Source: a virus. Taken from it: DNA of 41,691 nt. Each line of letters starts with the position of its first letter. Position 1 is the first letter of the stretch. This document shows, piece by piece, positions 24,165 to 31,336 of this stretch. A model generated the notes under the pieces. It had not been told where the DNA came from and did no database searches. It saw only the letters and a program-made list of their open reading frames with translations. Location of the stretch: the IMG/VR virus record IMGVR_UViG_3300047095_000520, positions 1 to 41,691 of that record; one strand, 5' to 3'. The translations under genes were made by a program, and so were the position numbers.

Positions 24165-25474
24165 TGGTCCTAGATCTAGACGAATATGAAAAGATTATCG
24201 CCTATAAAGCGATAACGGATTCCGCGTATCTGAATGCTATTGCAGATTACGTGAAACCGGAGTATTTTGTCAATCAGAACATTGCTACATACTTCAAAAT
24301 CGTAAACGATTTTTACGATAAGCGTAAGATCCTACCAACATTTGCAGAAGTCAAGACGTATCTGGATACGGACGCCCTTCGAAACAACTTCAAGACGATG
24401 TTACAGTCGTTTAAGGAGATTGAAGGGGACTTCAATGTTGAAGAGTTGTATGAAAACACGGAGACTTTCCTCAAAGAGAGGGCGACATGGGTAACTCTGG
24501 TTGATATCTACGAGAACGCGGAGAAGAAAACCAAGAATCCCCAAGAGGTACTGGATGCGTTTGATGAGATATGTAAGATAAACCTCATTTGTGACGCCGG
24601 GATTGAGTTGTATAAGGATATCAACCTTATCATCGACAATATCCTCAACGTGGAATCTCATATCTCCACAAAATGGCCATGGCTTGATGAAGCATTGGAT
24701 GGTGGGTGGTCGGAGACCGGGAAAGCGTTGTATATGTTCGCAGGACAAGCGAACATTGGCAAGAGTATCTTCCTTGGGAACGTCGCGGCGAACATAGCGG
24801 AGCAGGGTAAGAGTGTGCTGGTCATTTCCTTGGAAATGTCGGAGATGGTCTATGCGAAACGCATAGCATCCAACATAACCAAGGTTCCCATGAAGGAGTT
24901 TCGGCTTAACACTCCTATATTGAAGCGTAAGATTCTAGAAGAACATGAAAGAAACCCGAAAGGGAAGATATTCATTAAAGAGTTTCCTCCGTCTCTCATA
25001 ACTCCCAAGCAAATCGAGTCGTTTATCAAGAAATTGATAGATTCGGGCGAACGAATTGATGCGGTAGTCATAGACTACGTTTCTCTGTTGACAACAACCT
25101 TTGGAAGCAACTCATATGAGCGGATAAAACACATATGCGAGCAGGTTCGGGCCATGTCGTACATCTTCAATTGTCCTTTTATTTCTGCTGTTCAACTAAC
25201 GAGGTGTCTAGACACTAATACACTAGTAGAGAGGGTAGATGGCCCAATCAGGATTGGGGATATTAGAGTCGGAGATAGTATAAAGGGAACAACTGGGTGG
25301 GTAGAAGTTAAACATGTCTACCCGTCTGAACGTAAAAAGGTATTTAGAGTGAAAACTAAATCAGGAAAGATTATTATATGTTCAGATAATCATGTTTTTC
25401 CAACGGTTAAAGGGAACATGTCGATTAGTAGTGGATTATCGGTTGGGTGTTCATTATTTTCAGCGGTTCAATAA
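24164..25474 (+). CDS. 41: gp41-like replicative helicase, N-terminal part fused to N-intein
   Basis: 436 residues. Residues 1-347 are the N-terminal domain and most of the RecA-like core of a DnaB-type helicase: GQANIGKS (194-201, Walker A), VVIDYVSLL (Walker B) and FISAVQLTR. The sequence then switches to C348-LDTNTLV, the first residue of a split intein, with block B-like IIICSDNHVFPT; the N-intein is 89 residues and ends at a TAA. The partner half is at 26503-26907. Protein splicing would join residue R347 to Ser42 of the second gene and give a helicase of about 440 residues. The start overlaps the upstream stop as TGATG. Confidence 0.92.
   Translation: MVLDLDEYEKIIAYKAITDSAYLNAIADYVKPEYFVNQNIATYFKIVNDFYDKRKILPTFAEVKTYLDTDALRNNFKTMLQSFKEIEGDFNVEELYENTETFLKERATWVTLVDIYENAEKKTKNPQEVLDAFDEICKINLICDAGIELYKDINLIIDNILNVESHISTKWPWLDEALDGGWSETGKALYMFAGQANIGKSIFLGNVAANIAEQGKSVLVISLEMSEMVYAKRIASNITKVPMKEFRLNTPILKRKILEEHERNPKGKIFIKEFPPSLITPKQIESFIKKLIDSGERIDAVVIDYVSLLTTTFGSNSYERIKHICEQVRAMSYIFNCPFISAVQLTRCLDTNTLVERVDGPIRIGDIRVGDSIKGTTGWVEVKHVYPSERKKVFRVKTKSGKIIICSDNHVFPTVKGNMSISSGLSVGCSLFSAVQ
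25205..25471 (+). other. N-terminal half of a split intein (gp41 family)
   Basis: Codes for 89 residues beginning Cys-Leu-Asp and ending SLFSAVQ. Length and motifs (C1, VGDSI, CSDNH-x-FPT) resemble the N halves of the gp41-1/gp41-8 split inteins known from marine metagenomes. Confidence 0.88.
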
Positions 25475-25492
25475 AAAGAATCTTGAGATGGA

Positions 25493-25504
25493 GTAAATAA
25501 AGGT
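25493..25504 (+). promoter_or_regulatory. Late-type element before the intein-associated endonuclease
   Basis: GTAAATA (25493-25499), AAGGT, then the ATG at 25505. It gives the endonuclease gene its own late-type promoter; AAGG could also act as a ribosome-binding site. Confidence 0.5.
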
Positions 25505-26530
25505 ATGCGATTTATTAAACGAGGTATAGCAGATAGAAAAGAATGGTTATCTATAACTAAAAAGATGCCTACGGAAGAGGTTTGTGTCTTATGGGATACG
25601 ACTAAGACAATGAAACCTTGTGATATAAAGTTTCTAGCTAATCTTGTGGAGTTTGATGTTCCAGACATTACACAACGATATAATTATTATAAAGCACTGC
25701 CTGCTAATATGGCAAAGGGAAATACCTTAGAACTTTATAAATTAAAATATGGGGATGTTATCGGACCACAAAGGTATGTACGCAAGTGTGACAGTAGTAT
25801 CAATACAAAAAAACGTTTTATTGAGCGTCATGGGGAGATAGACGGAAGGGTTAAGTATGATAATTATATTGATGGTATGAAAAACCCCAAAACCCGCATG
25901 GTAAACAAATACGGACAAACTGAGGGGGTTAAACGGTATGAAAAGTTCTGTACCCGGAACAAAGGCAACTTTTCATTAGAACGCCAAATCGAGATTCATG
26001 GGGAAAAAGAGGGCATGAAAAAGTTTAAAGCCATTAGACAGAGATTGTCATCTATTCATTCGCTTGAATCGTATAAGAAACGACATGGAGACATATTAGG
26101 AACAGACTTATACATGTCAAAAATGGCTAAGATGTGGAAGTCTTCTAAGTTAGGATACTCGTCGATATCACAAGTGTTATTTAAAAAAGTATCTGAACAG
26201 GTTCCAGATAGATTGTTATTATATAATGATAATAATGGGGAGTATATAGTTGGAAAATATAGTTTAGATTTTTATGATGTTAGTACAAAACGGGCAATAG
26301 AGTTTAACGGAGATCGGTTCCACGCTAATCCTAGCATTTATTCTCCAGAAGATACTCCAAACCCATTTAATACGGATTTGACATCTTTGATGATTTGGGA
26401 GTATGATAAAGCCAGATTACGATATCTCAACGATGCCGGTATTAGTGTTTTAGTAATTTGGGAAAAAGATTTCAGAAATGACGAACAACGTATAATAGAC
26501 CAATGTATAACTTTTTTAAAGATGAAATAA
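25505..26530 (+). CDS. Vsr-like homing endonuclease inside the fractured gene 41
   Basis: 341 residues. The C-terminal domain has YSLDFYDVSTKRAIEFNGDRFH, then LTSLMIWEYDKARLRYLNDAG and VLVIWEKDF, the layout of Vsr/EDxHD nucleases found with fractured genes. The N-terminal two thirds contain repeated units with RHGE-x-DG/KYGQ-x-EG patterns (for example KRFIERHGEIDGRVKYD, NKYGQTEGVKRYEKF, QIEIHGEKEGMKKFK), likely DNA-binding repeats. It is a free-standing endonuclease encoded between the two intein halves, which it presumably mobilises. It overlaps the start of the second helicase gene by 28 bp. Confidence 0.85.
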   Translation: MRFIKRGIADRKEWLSITKKMPTEEVCVLWDTTKTMKPCDIKFLANLVEFDVPDITQRYNYYKALPANMAKGNTLELYKLKYGDVIGPQRYVRKCDSSINTKKRFIERHGEIDGRVKYDNYIDGMKNPKTRMVNKYGQTEGVKRYEKFCTRNKGNFSLERQIEIHGEKEGMKKFKAIRQRLSSIHSLESYKKRHGDILGTDLYMSKMAKMWKSSKLGYSSISQVLFKKVSEQVPDRLLLYNDNNGEYIVGKYSLDFYDVSTKRAIEFNGDRFHANPSIYSPEDTPNPFNTDLTSLMIWEYDKARLRYLNDAGISVLVIWEKDFRNDEQRIIDQCITFLKMK

Positions 26531-26625
26531 TAGAAATTGAGGAGTTGGATGATTTTCACGACACTGTAGATATAGCAGTGTCTAAAGATAATTTATTTTT
26601 GGCCAATGGTATACTGACTCATAAC
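26503..26625 (+). other. C-terminal half of a split intein
   Basis: Codes for 41 residues ending THN before Ser. It pairs with the N half at 25205-25471; the two are separated by the endonuclease gene. Confidence 0.87.
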
Positions 26626-26907
26626 AGCTCATATCAAAAGGACAACCCGGGGATGGATGGTATAGCGGAGTCAATCGGCGTTGCCGCCACCGCAGACGTT
26701 ATCTTATCAATCTTCCAGTCTGAAGAGGATCAGGAGATGAGCTTGATCAAGCTGGGGATGATGAAAAACCGATACGGACCTAGAGGAATGGTACAAGCGA
26801 TGATGATCGACTATTTGACGTTGAGTATTTTACAAGCGAACGAAGGGGAGGAACTGATGGGTGAGGAAGACTTGAATATACTGGAAAGATTGGAAAGAGA
26901 GAATTGA
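26503..26907 (+). CDS. 41: gp41-like replicative helicase, C-intein plus C-terminal part
   Basis: 134 residues. Residues 1-41 are the C-intein, including DIAVSKDNLFLANGILTHN with the His-Asn terminus; N41 is encoded at 26623-26625 and the +1 extein residue is Ser42. Residues 42-134 (SSYQKDNPGMDGIAESIG, LIKLGMMKNRYGPRG) are the end of the helicase core with the Arg-finger region. It needs trans-splicing with 24164-25474. The downstream part ends in an acidic tail (EGEELMGEEDLN). Confidence 0.9.
   Translation: MYNFFKDEIIEIEELDDFHDTVDIAVSKDNLFLANGILTHNSSYQKDNPGMDGIAESIGVAATADVILSIFQSEEDQEMSLIKLGMMKNRYGPRGMVQAMMIDYLTLSILQANEGEELMGEEDLNILERLEREN
26874..26893 (+). repeat. Direct repeat R1, first copy
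   Basis: GAATATACTGGAAAGATTGG, a 20-bp perfect repeat of 27145-27164. This copy is the 3' end of the gene 41 C-half; similarity continues weakly to the ATG of the following gene. Confidence 0.85.
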
Positions 26908-26908
26908 T

Positions 26909-27115
26909 ATGATAACTGAGAAAGAAATGAAAATCGTAGGGTTTGTTAGAAAGGATGGAGAGGCTGGAAATGATTGGTGGAAGTCCGGTCTTTGTATATG
27001 GGAGTTTCCGGACGGAAAAACATGGTGTAATAAAGGAGAAACGGTATATTTTGAAACTTTAGATGAAATTGACGCCTATTTCATAGGATGTAAAAGGGAC
27101 AGTATATACAAATAA
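26909..27115 (+). CDS. Small ORFan in a repeat-flanked cassette
   Basis: 68 residues starting MITEKEMKIVGFVRKDGE. Two Trp-rich beta segments (NDWWKSGLCIWEFPDGKTWC, KGETVYFETLDEIDAYF). It starts 1 nt after the helicase stop and lies between two copies of repeat R1. No family recognised. Confidence 0.55.
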   Translation: MITEKEMKIVGFVRKDGEAGNDWWKSGLCIWEFPDGKTWCNKGETVYFETLDEIDAYFIGCKRDSIYK

Positions 27116-27127
27116 ACAATTTAACCC

Positions 27128-27144
27128 CTTGACTTATATGAATA
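27128..27144 (+). repeat. Direct repeat R2, first copy
   Basis: CTTGACTTATATGAATA, a 17-bp perfect repeat of 27450-27466, directly abutting the second copy of R1 (27145). Confidence 0.85.
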
Positions 27145-27164
27145 GAATATACTGGAAAGATTGG
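27145..27164 (+). repeat. Direct repeat R1, second copy
   Basis: Identical to 26874-26893 and followed 13 nt later by the ATG of the zinc-ribbon gene, as the first copy is followed by the ATG of the 68-residue gene. Confidence 0.85.
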
Positions 27165-27177
27165 CAAACGAATAATT

Positions 27178-27426
27178 ATGAGTATTAGATGTAAAAATGA
27201 AGGAGAACGGAAATGGCGTAAGTGGTTAGTGCCGTTGGGTGAATATAATTCCGACTACTTAGACCGGTTACGGTCTAAGCAAGAAAATGGAGGTACCGGA
27301 ATAGCGTGTCCGAACTGTGGTCAAGAACTGTTGGACCATACGGAGAGAGGAGTGTTGATGTGTAATCCTCCAAAAATGGAAGTCATGTGCCTTGAGTGTG
27401 GGTTTAGCGGGTATAGATATGTTTAG
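27178..27426 (+). CDS. Small zinc-ribbon protein
   Basis: 82 residues. C-terminal zinc ribbon formed by CPNCGQEL and CLECGFSG (two CxxC knuckles about 25 residues apart); the N-terminus is basic (RCKNEGERKWRKWLVPLG). Probably binds nucleic acid or protein. Flanked by repeats R1/R2 and by R2. Regulatory role possible, not shown. Confidence 0.62.
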   Translation: MSIRCKNEGERKWRKWLVPLGEYNSDYLDRLRSKQENGGTGIACPNCGQELLDHTERGVLMCNPPKMEVMCLECGFSGYRYV

Positions 27427-27449
27427 TAGACCAAATCGAGAAATTAAGA

Positions 27450-27466
27450 CTTGACTTATATGAATA
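27450..27466 (+). repeat. Direct repeat R2, second copy
   Basis: Identical to 27128-27144. This copy covers the upstream region and first ATG (27460) of the DHH gene, and includes TTGACT, the -35 of a possible promoter with TAAATA at 27473-27478. Confidence 0.85.
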
Positions 27467-28341
27467 CGATGGTAAATATCCCAGTGACTAGTAAAATCTT
27501 TATCTGGGCGAACGCGGACCTTGACGGGGCTGCGTCTGTTATCCTCCTAGGTAATATTTTCAAGGAGTTGGAGTATCAATCCGTGTTTTTCGGGGAGTTT
27601 GATACTACTTATACCGCTTGGGCCAAGAAAAACCTTGAAGACTACGATAAGGTGTTCGTAATCGGGATGGCGCTGGACCAGAGTTTAATCAACAAGCTTG
27701 ACGATCCTCGTCTGGTCTTCATTTCCGATAGAGGGGAGTCCTTACACGCCTTCGATTCAATGTTGGTGGTGGAAGAATGCTCTTCCTGTTGTAAATTGCT
27801 ATATAAGAAGTTTAAGGATAAGATAGACTTTTCAGTAGAGCATAAAAAGCTGTTCGGATATGTGGATGACTACAACAAACACGAACTTAAGTATGAGGAA
27901 TCGAAATATTTGAACGCGGTTTATAGGAAATCAGGATATAAGAAGTTCGCCACGTTCGTAAGTAGCTTCTGGGACGGGTTTAACGGGTTCACAGACGCGG
28001 AAGTTTCGTTGGCACGGTCCTTCTTTGAAGAAATAGACTTGGAAGTGGCTAGACTGGAGATTTTCGAGGGTAAAGTCAAGGACTGGACCGTTCTGGCTAC
28101 GTTTTCCCTTCGTTCGGTCAACGAAATCGCCAAGGCACTCATTGACAAATACCCGCATGATGTTATCATAGTTGTGAACCCGGCGAACAAGTTCGTTTCC
28201 TTTAGAAAACCAGTGGGATCTACCGCCGACATCAAGTATCTGGCGGAAAATCTTTGTGGTGGAGGGGGCGGGGAATGGGCATCGGGAGGACCGATGACGG
28301 AAAAGTTTATGAATCTGATGACAACTTTAGAACAAGTATGA
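27460..28341 (+). CDS. DHH superfamily phosphoesterase
   Basis: About 293 residues. KIFIWANADLDGAASVIL is motif I of DHH enzymes (D-x-D-G-x-x-S), FISDRGE matches the motif II/III region, and the C-terminal GGGGGEWASGG corresponds to the DHHA1 glycine-rich motif. Relatives include RecJ exonuclease, oligoribonuclease and cyclic-nucleotide phosphodiesterases; the substrate here is unknown. Start uncertain: ATGs at 27460 and 27469 are in frame, but a GTG at 27484 lies exactly 5 nt after GTAAATA and would fit the leaderless pattern of this genome. Its 3' end is duplicated downstream (28547-28573). Confidence 0.75.
   Translation: MNTMVNIPVTSKIFIWANADLDGAASVILLGNIFKELEYQSVFFGEFDTTYTAWAKKNLEDYDKVFVIGMALDQSLINKLDDPRLVFISDRGESLHAFDSMLVVEECSSCCKLLYKKFKDKIDFSVEHKKLFGYVDDYNKHELKYEESKYLNAVYRKSGYKKFATFVSSFWDGFNGFTDAEVSLARSFFEEIDLEVARLEIFEGKVKDWTVLATFSLRSVNEIAKALIDKYPHDVIIVVNPANKFVSFRKPVGSTADIKYLAENLCGGGGGEWASGGPMTEKFMNLMTTLEQV
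28315..28341 (+). repeat. Direct repeat R3, first copy
   Basis: 27-bp segment covering the DHH stop and the next ATG. It matches 28547-28573 at 23 of 27 positions (core GATGACAACT and AAGTATGA). Confidence 0.8.
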
Positions 28342-28550
28342 AAGAGAAATATACAGTACAACAAGTTATTGATCCTTTAACGTTTCAACCAAAAATAGGA
28401 GTAACGTATAATGGTAAACCGTTTCTAGTTATGTTTATCGAAATGAGCGAACAGGAGTCAATCGAGTCTATTCCCTTTTCTAAAAAAGAAAATTTTGAAA
28501 AGGATTGGAGAGAATTGGGGGCGGTGATAAAAAAACACTGTGGTATATGA
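28338..28550 (+). CDS. Small ORFan in a repeat-flanked cassette
   Basis: 70 residues starting MKEKYTVQQVIDPLTFQPKI. The ATG overlaps the DHH stop (ATGA). Beta-rich N-terminus (KIGVTYNGKPFLVMFIEM) and a charged helical C-terminus. Flanked by the two copies of R3. No family recognised. Confidence 0.55.
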   Translation: MKEKYTVQQVIDPLTFQPKIGVTYNGKPFLVMFIEMSEQESIESIPFSKKENFEKDWRELGAVIKKHCGI

Positions 28551-28573
28551 TGACAACTCTAGTAGAAGTATGA
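28547..28573 (+). repeat. Direct repeat R3, second copy
   Basis: Imperfect copy (23/27) of 28315-28341. It ends with the ATG of the protease-like gene, as the first copy ends with the ATG of the 70-residue gene. Confidence 0.8.
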
Positions 28574-28932
28574 CTAAAAAGCTATTACAATTAAACGTCC
28601 TTAATGGGAATGGTAGGATGTACACCTCTAATGTTGTACAGGAGGCGTTGGGGGAGTATAAAGATTCCCCTGCTTATATAGAAAGCGAGATGAACGGTAC
28701 CGGGAGCGTAAATGTGGAGCATATTATAGGGACGGTCTCCCATATGAGACAAGAGGAAGGATACTTGGTCGGGGACGTTGTTCTTATTAGTAGGTGTCCA
28801 GAGGAGATAAAGACGATGGTTGAAAATGATGAACTATCAATACGCCCGTTCGGGATGGGAACGATAGATGAACATAGGGCAGTACAGGATTACAAACTGG
28901 TAGGATTTGCCGTAACTGATGACCCGTCATAA
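28570..28932 (+). CDS. Prohead protease-like protein (tentative)
   Basis: 120 residues starting MTKKLLQLNVLNGNGRMYTS. LNVLNGNGRMYTSNVVQEAL resembles the N-RLYPKxVLEKA segment of T4 gp21-type prohead proteases, VNVEHIIGTVSHM could hold the catalytic His (GELNHP in T4), and LSIRPFGMGTI would correspond to the region of the catalytic Ser. At 120 residues it is shorter than T4 gp21 (212). If correct, it may be the enzyme that trims the late proteins with (L/I)-x-E sites; position next to 59 and 32 is unusual. An unrelated phage protein of the same fold is possible. Confidence 0.42.
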   Translation: MTKKLLQLNVLNGNGRMYTSNVVQEALGEYKDSPAYIESEMNGTGSVNVEHIIGTVSHMRQEEGYLVGDVVLISRCPEEIKTMVENDELSIRPFGMGTIDEHRAVQDYKLVGFAVTDDPS

Positions 28933-28935
28933 GCT

Positions 28936-29226
28936 ATGAGCTACGACCCATCCAATAATCTTATAGAAGAGGAGTCTACACACCTTTTCCTTTGTTTTTG
29001 TACTTTCGTCATGAATTTGAAGGGAAAAAAGCTCTCAATACAGAACGTATTTGTTCAGACCTTACAAGATGAGAAGTTGAAGAATGTTATGAAGACGATT
29101 CTCAATCTGGAGAACGATTACGAGCTTGTGCGGGCGTTTCTAGATTTTGACCCCAGCGTGGCCAAAAGTAAATATGTTACCAAGTTTTTAAACAGTCGGA
29201 AAAAGGTAAAATCGAAGGGTAAATGA
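28936..29226 (+). CDS. Hypothetical protein in the gp33 position
   Basis: 96 residues starting MSYDPSNNLIEEESTHLF; a second ATG at residue 26 (MNLKGKKLSIQNVFV) could start a 71-residue form. The C-terminus is basic (KYVTKFLNSRKKVKSKGK). In T4 the order is 33-59-32, so by synteny this could be the late co-activator gp33, but no sequence resemblance to gp33 is visible to me. It overlaps gene 59 by 4 bp. Confidence 0.55.
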   Translation: MSYDPSNNLIEEESTHLFLCFCTFVMNLKGKKLSIQNVFVQTLQDEKLKNVMKTILNLENDYELVRAFLDFDPSVAKSKYVTKFLNSRKKVKSKGK

Positions 29227-29858
29227 TAACGGACGTGGAGAAACAGATCTACAACAACCACCTTGTGGTGTCTAGAAGGGGAGAACCCTTCCAGTTGAAG
29301 AAGAACTTTACCGATTTAGACTCTGGTAAAGAGACCATACTAAAAAAGCTGTCGTCGTTCTTCATAAGTTATCCAGAGATCAACCAAACCAATTTTTTTA
29401 CCGCTCCTTATTCCATATACGAAGACTTCTGTTACTATCCTCTAGAATTCTTTGTCACACGCAAGGCGGTTTCAGCGTATACTCAATACATGAAGAAAAT
29501 GGAGCTGGAGAATCCCGATTCTGATTCATCTATGGAGAGACTGTGGAATAGTTTGGCTTTTGTATACCATTTCTGCAAGGAAAAGAACATCTCGTTCAAG
29601 GAATACCAGACCTACACCGAAGACTCCCTGCCGTTCTTCCTTGACCACCTGAAGAAGCATAAGATCAATTTTTACACCCTTCACGCCTTGACATTCGCGA
29701 ATCCTGTGGTAGAGTCGTCCTTGTTGGAGTTCGTGATACCAAACTTCTTCCTGACCTTCCAAAAGACCAAGACCAAGTTTTATACCTCTTCTAAAATGAG
29801 ATTATTTTCACAAATAGCGAAGGAAAAACTGGAAACGAAGCTAAATATTTCTGTATGA
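29223..29858 (+). CDS. 59: gp59-like helicase loader
   Basis: 211 residues (T4 gp59: 217). All-helical, with Phe/Tyr-rich helices (LSSFFISYPEI, SIYEDFCYYPLEFFVTRK) and a C-terminal part FKEYQTYTEDSLPFFLDHLKKHKINFYTL that follows the T4 pattern of the second gp59 domain. gp59 loads gp41 onto gp32-covered forks. Position directly before gene 32 matches T4. Identity is low, so part of the support is synteny. Confidence 0.72.
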   Translation: MITDVEKQIYNNHLVVSRRGEPFQLKKNFTDLDSGKETILKKLSSFFISYPEINQTNFFTAPYSIYEDFCYYPLEFFVTRKAVSAYTQYMKKMELENPDSDSSMERLWNSLAFVYHFCKEKNISFKEYQTYTEDSLPFFLDHLKKHKINFYTLHALTFANPVVESSLLEFVIPNFFLTFQKTKTKFYTSSKMRLFSQIAKEKLETKLNISV

Positions 29859-29892
29859 TTGATATAATTTAACGATATAGAGGTTATACACG

Positions 29893-29933
29893 ACAAACAA
29901 ACAAATAACACAAACAAACAAATAACACAAACA
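29893..29933 (+). promoter_or_regulatory. G-free tandem-repeat leader of gene 32 (putative autoregulatory operator)
   Basis: 41 nt just before the gene 32 ATG consisting of ACAAACAAACAAATAAC twice plus ACAAACA. It contains no G and only two T, so the RNA cannot fold. T4 gp32 represses its own translation by binding an unstructured leader; this leader would be an ideal target. No Shine-Dalgarno is present. A TATAAT at 29863-29868 could start this transcript near 29875. Confidence 0.68.
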
Positions 29934-30899
29934 ATGGCTAAAAACAAATTCACTGCGTCGATGTTCGACAAACTCAAAGACGCGTTCAAAAAAGGCGATA
30001 CTGGCAACGGATCATACGTAAACATCATGAAATTCCCGGCAGGGCATACATATACGTTACGCTTGATTCCAAACGTAGAAAATGTTGATGACACCTTCTA
30101 TTACCACGTTGTCCACTCATGGAAGAGTAATGCGACGGGTACGTTTACATCCGCGCTATCTCTTCAACCCTTACAACAAAAAGATCCCATCGCAGAAGTG
30201 CGGTGGAAGCTGTATAAGGAATGGAAGGATGCGAATCCCAACCCCGGGAAAGATGATAAGGGAAATGATATCAAATTCAGAAACCCCATCGATCAAAAGG
30301 AACAGTGGTTCGTCAATGTATATGTCGTCGATGATCCAGCATGTCCTGAAAACAACGGGACTGTCAAGGTTCTGAAGATGGGTCCGCAACTCAAGAAAAT
30401 CGTGGATACCCACATGTCTGGAGATCGGGCCGAAGAGTTCGGAATGCTTATTTTCGATTTGGGTGAAGGGGGAGCGGACTTCAAGATCGTTGCTCAGGAA
30501 CAAGGAGAGTTTACTACGTTTATTACGTCGTATTTCACCACCAAGTCCAAACTTAAACTATCCGACGATGAAATCGACGCGATATATGAAGCCGTCCATG
30601 ATCTAAAGGCGATCATTCCGGTTAAAACCGCAACAGAATTGGAAGAGCTATTAGCTACCCACTTCTATTGTGGAAAGGAAAAGGTTTCTGAATCTAGAAA
30701 ACCTCTTGCTAAACAATCTCCTAATGTTGTTGAGGAAGATGATGATCAGATCCCTATGGATTGGCCGGAACAAAAAGAACCGGAAAAACCAGTGGTCAAC
30801 GAGGTAAAACCCAAAACCACTAAAGCACCAGCATCGAAAAAGGCTTCGAATATTGAGCAGGACATTGATGATCTTATCGCTGGGGTGGATAACGACTAA
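29934..30899 (+). CDS. 32: gp32-like single-stranded DNA-binding protein
   Basis: 321 residues (T4: 301). Basic N-terminal LAST-like region (FDKLKDAFKKG), core with YVNIMKFPAGHTYTLRLIPN, WFVNVYVVDDPACPENNGTVKVLKMG and KLKIVDTH-like segments typical of gp32, and an acidic C-terminal tail (EQDIDDLIAGVDND) that recruits partners. The zinc site of T4 gp32 (His64, Cys77, Cys87, Cys90) is not recognisable: the corresponding loop HSWKSNATGTFTSALS has no Cys. Coats single-stranded DNA in replication and recombination. Confidence 0.92.
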   Translation: MAKNKFTASMFDKLKDAFKKGDTGNGSYVNIMKFPAGHTYTLRLIPNVENVDDTFYYHVVHSWKSNATGTFTSALSLQPLQQKDPIAEVRWKLYKEWKDANPNPGKDDKGNDIKFRNPIDQKEQWFVNVYVVDDPACPENNGTVKVLKMGPQLKKIVDTHMSGDRAEEFGMLIFDLGEGGADFKIVAQEQGEFTTFITSYFTTKSKLKLSDDEIDAIYEAVHDLKAIIPVKTATELEELLATHFYCGKEKVSESRKPLAKQSPNVVEEDDDQIPMDWPEQKEPEKPVVNEVKPKTTKAPASKKASNIEQDIDDLIAGVDND

Positions 30900-30901
30900 T
30901 T

Positions 30902-31336
30902 ATGAACGACAACTATCAACAAGAACCACTGACACCTGAAGATTTGAGGTTGTTGGTGGAGTTGGGCAAACCGATGTTTGCGGAATCGAGGATGATCGAG
31001 AGTTACACTTCCGAGAATCCTGTTCACAATGGAAGGCCGAATGATGGTAGTTTAAAGATTCAAATGGGGCTTGAAGAAATGGAACGTCAAGTTCGTCAAG
31101 CCTCATTTGTTCCTCCCCCTCCCCCACCACCTTATTACCCGCCTGTACCTGTTACTCCTACGTATTATCAGGAACCAGTAATGGCTACACCAGTAGCGGT
31201 ACCTGACCATGGGCAGTTGGAGTTCAACTTCAACATTGAGGAACAGAAAAAGACCAACGTTCTATTGGAAACGATATCAGGCAAGCTCACGAAGATGATA
31301 AAGCTGTTAGAAAAGATACACGCGGATGGTACCTGA
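30902..31336 (+). CDS. Proline-rich protein between 32 and 45
   Basis: 144 residues starting MNDNYQQEPLTPEDLRLL. Helical N-terminus, a poly-Pro segment (FVPPPPPPPYYPPVP) at about residues 69-83, then a C-terminal helix (NVLLETISGKLTKMIKLLEK) that could dimerise or bind gp32/gp45. 3' end overlaps gene 45 by 11 bp. No family recognised. Confidence 0.6.
   Translation: MNDNYQQEPLTPEDLRLLVELGKPMFAESRMIESYTSENPVHNGRPNDGSLKIQMGLEEMERQVRQASFVPPPPPPPYYPPVPVTPTYYQEPVMATPVAVPDHGQLEFNFNIEEQKKTNVLLETISGKLTKMIKLLEKIHADGT

Noticed and set aside
27129-27156. TTGACT at 27129 as an active promoter for the zinc-ribbon gene
   Set aside because: No -10 box at acceptable spacing (TATACT is only 13 nt away); better explained as the copied repeat R2.
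28936-29226. Firm assignment as gp33
   Set aside because: Only gene order supports it; the sequence shows no gp33-like acidic/hydrophobic C-terminus.
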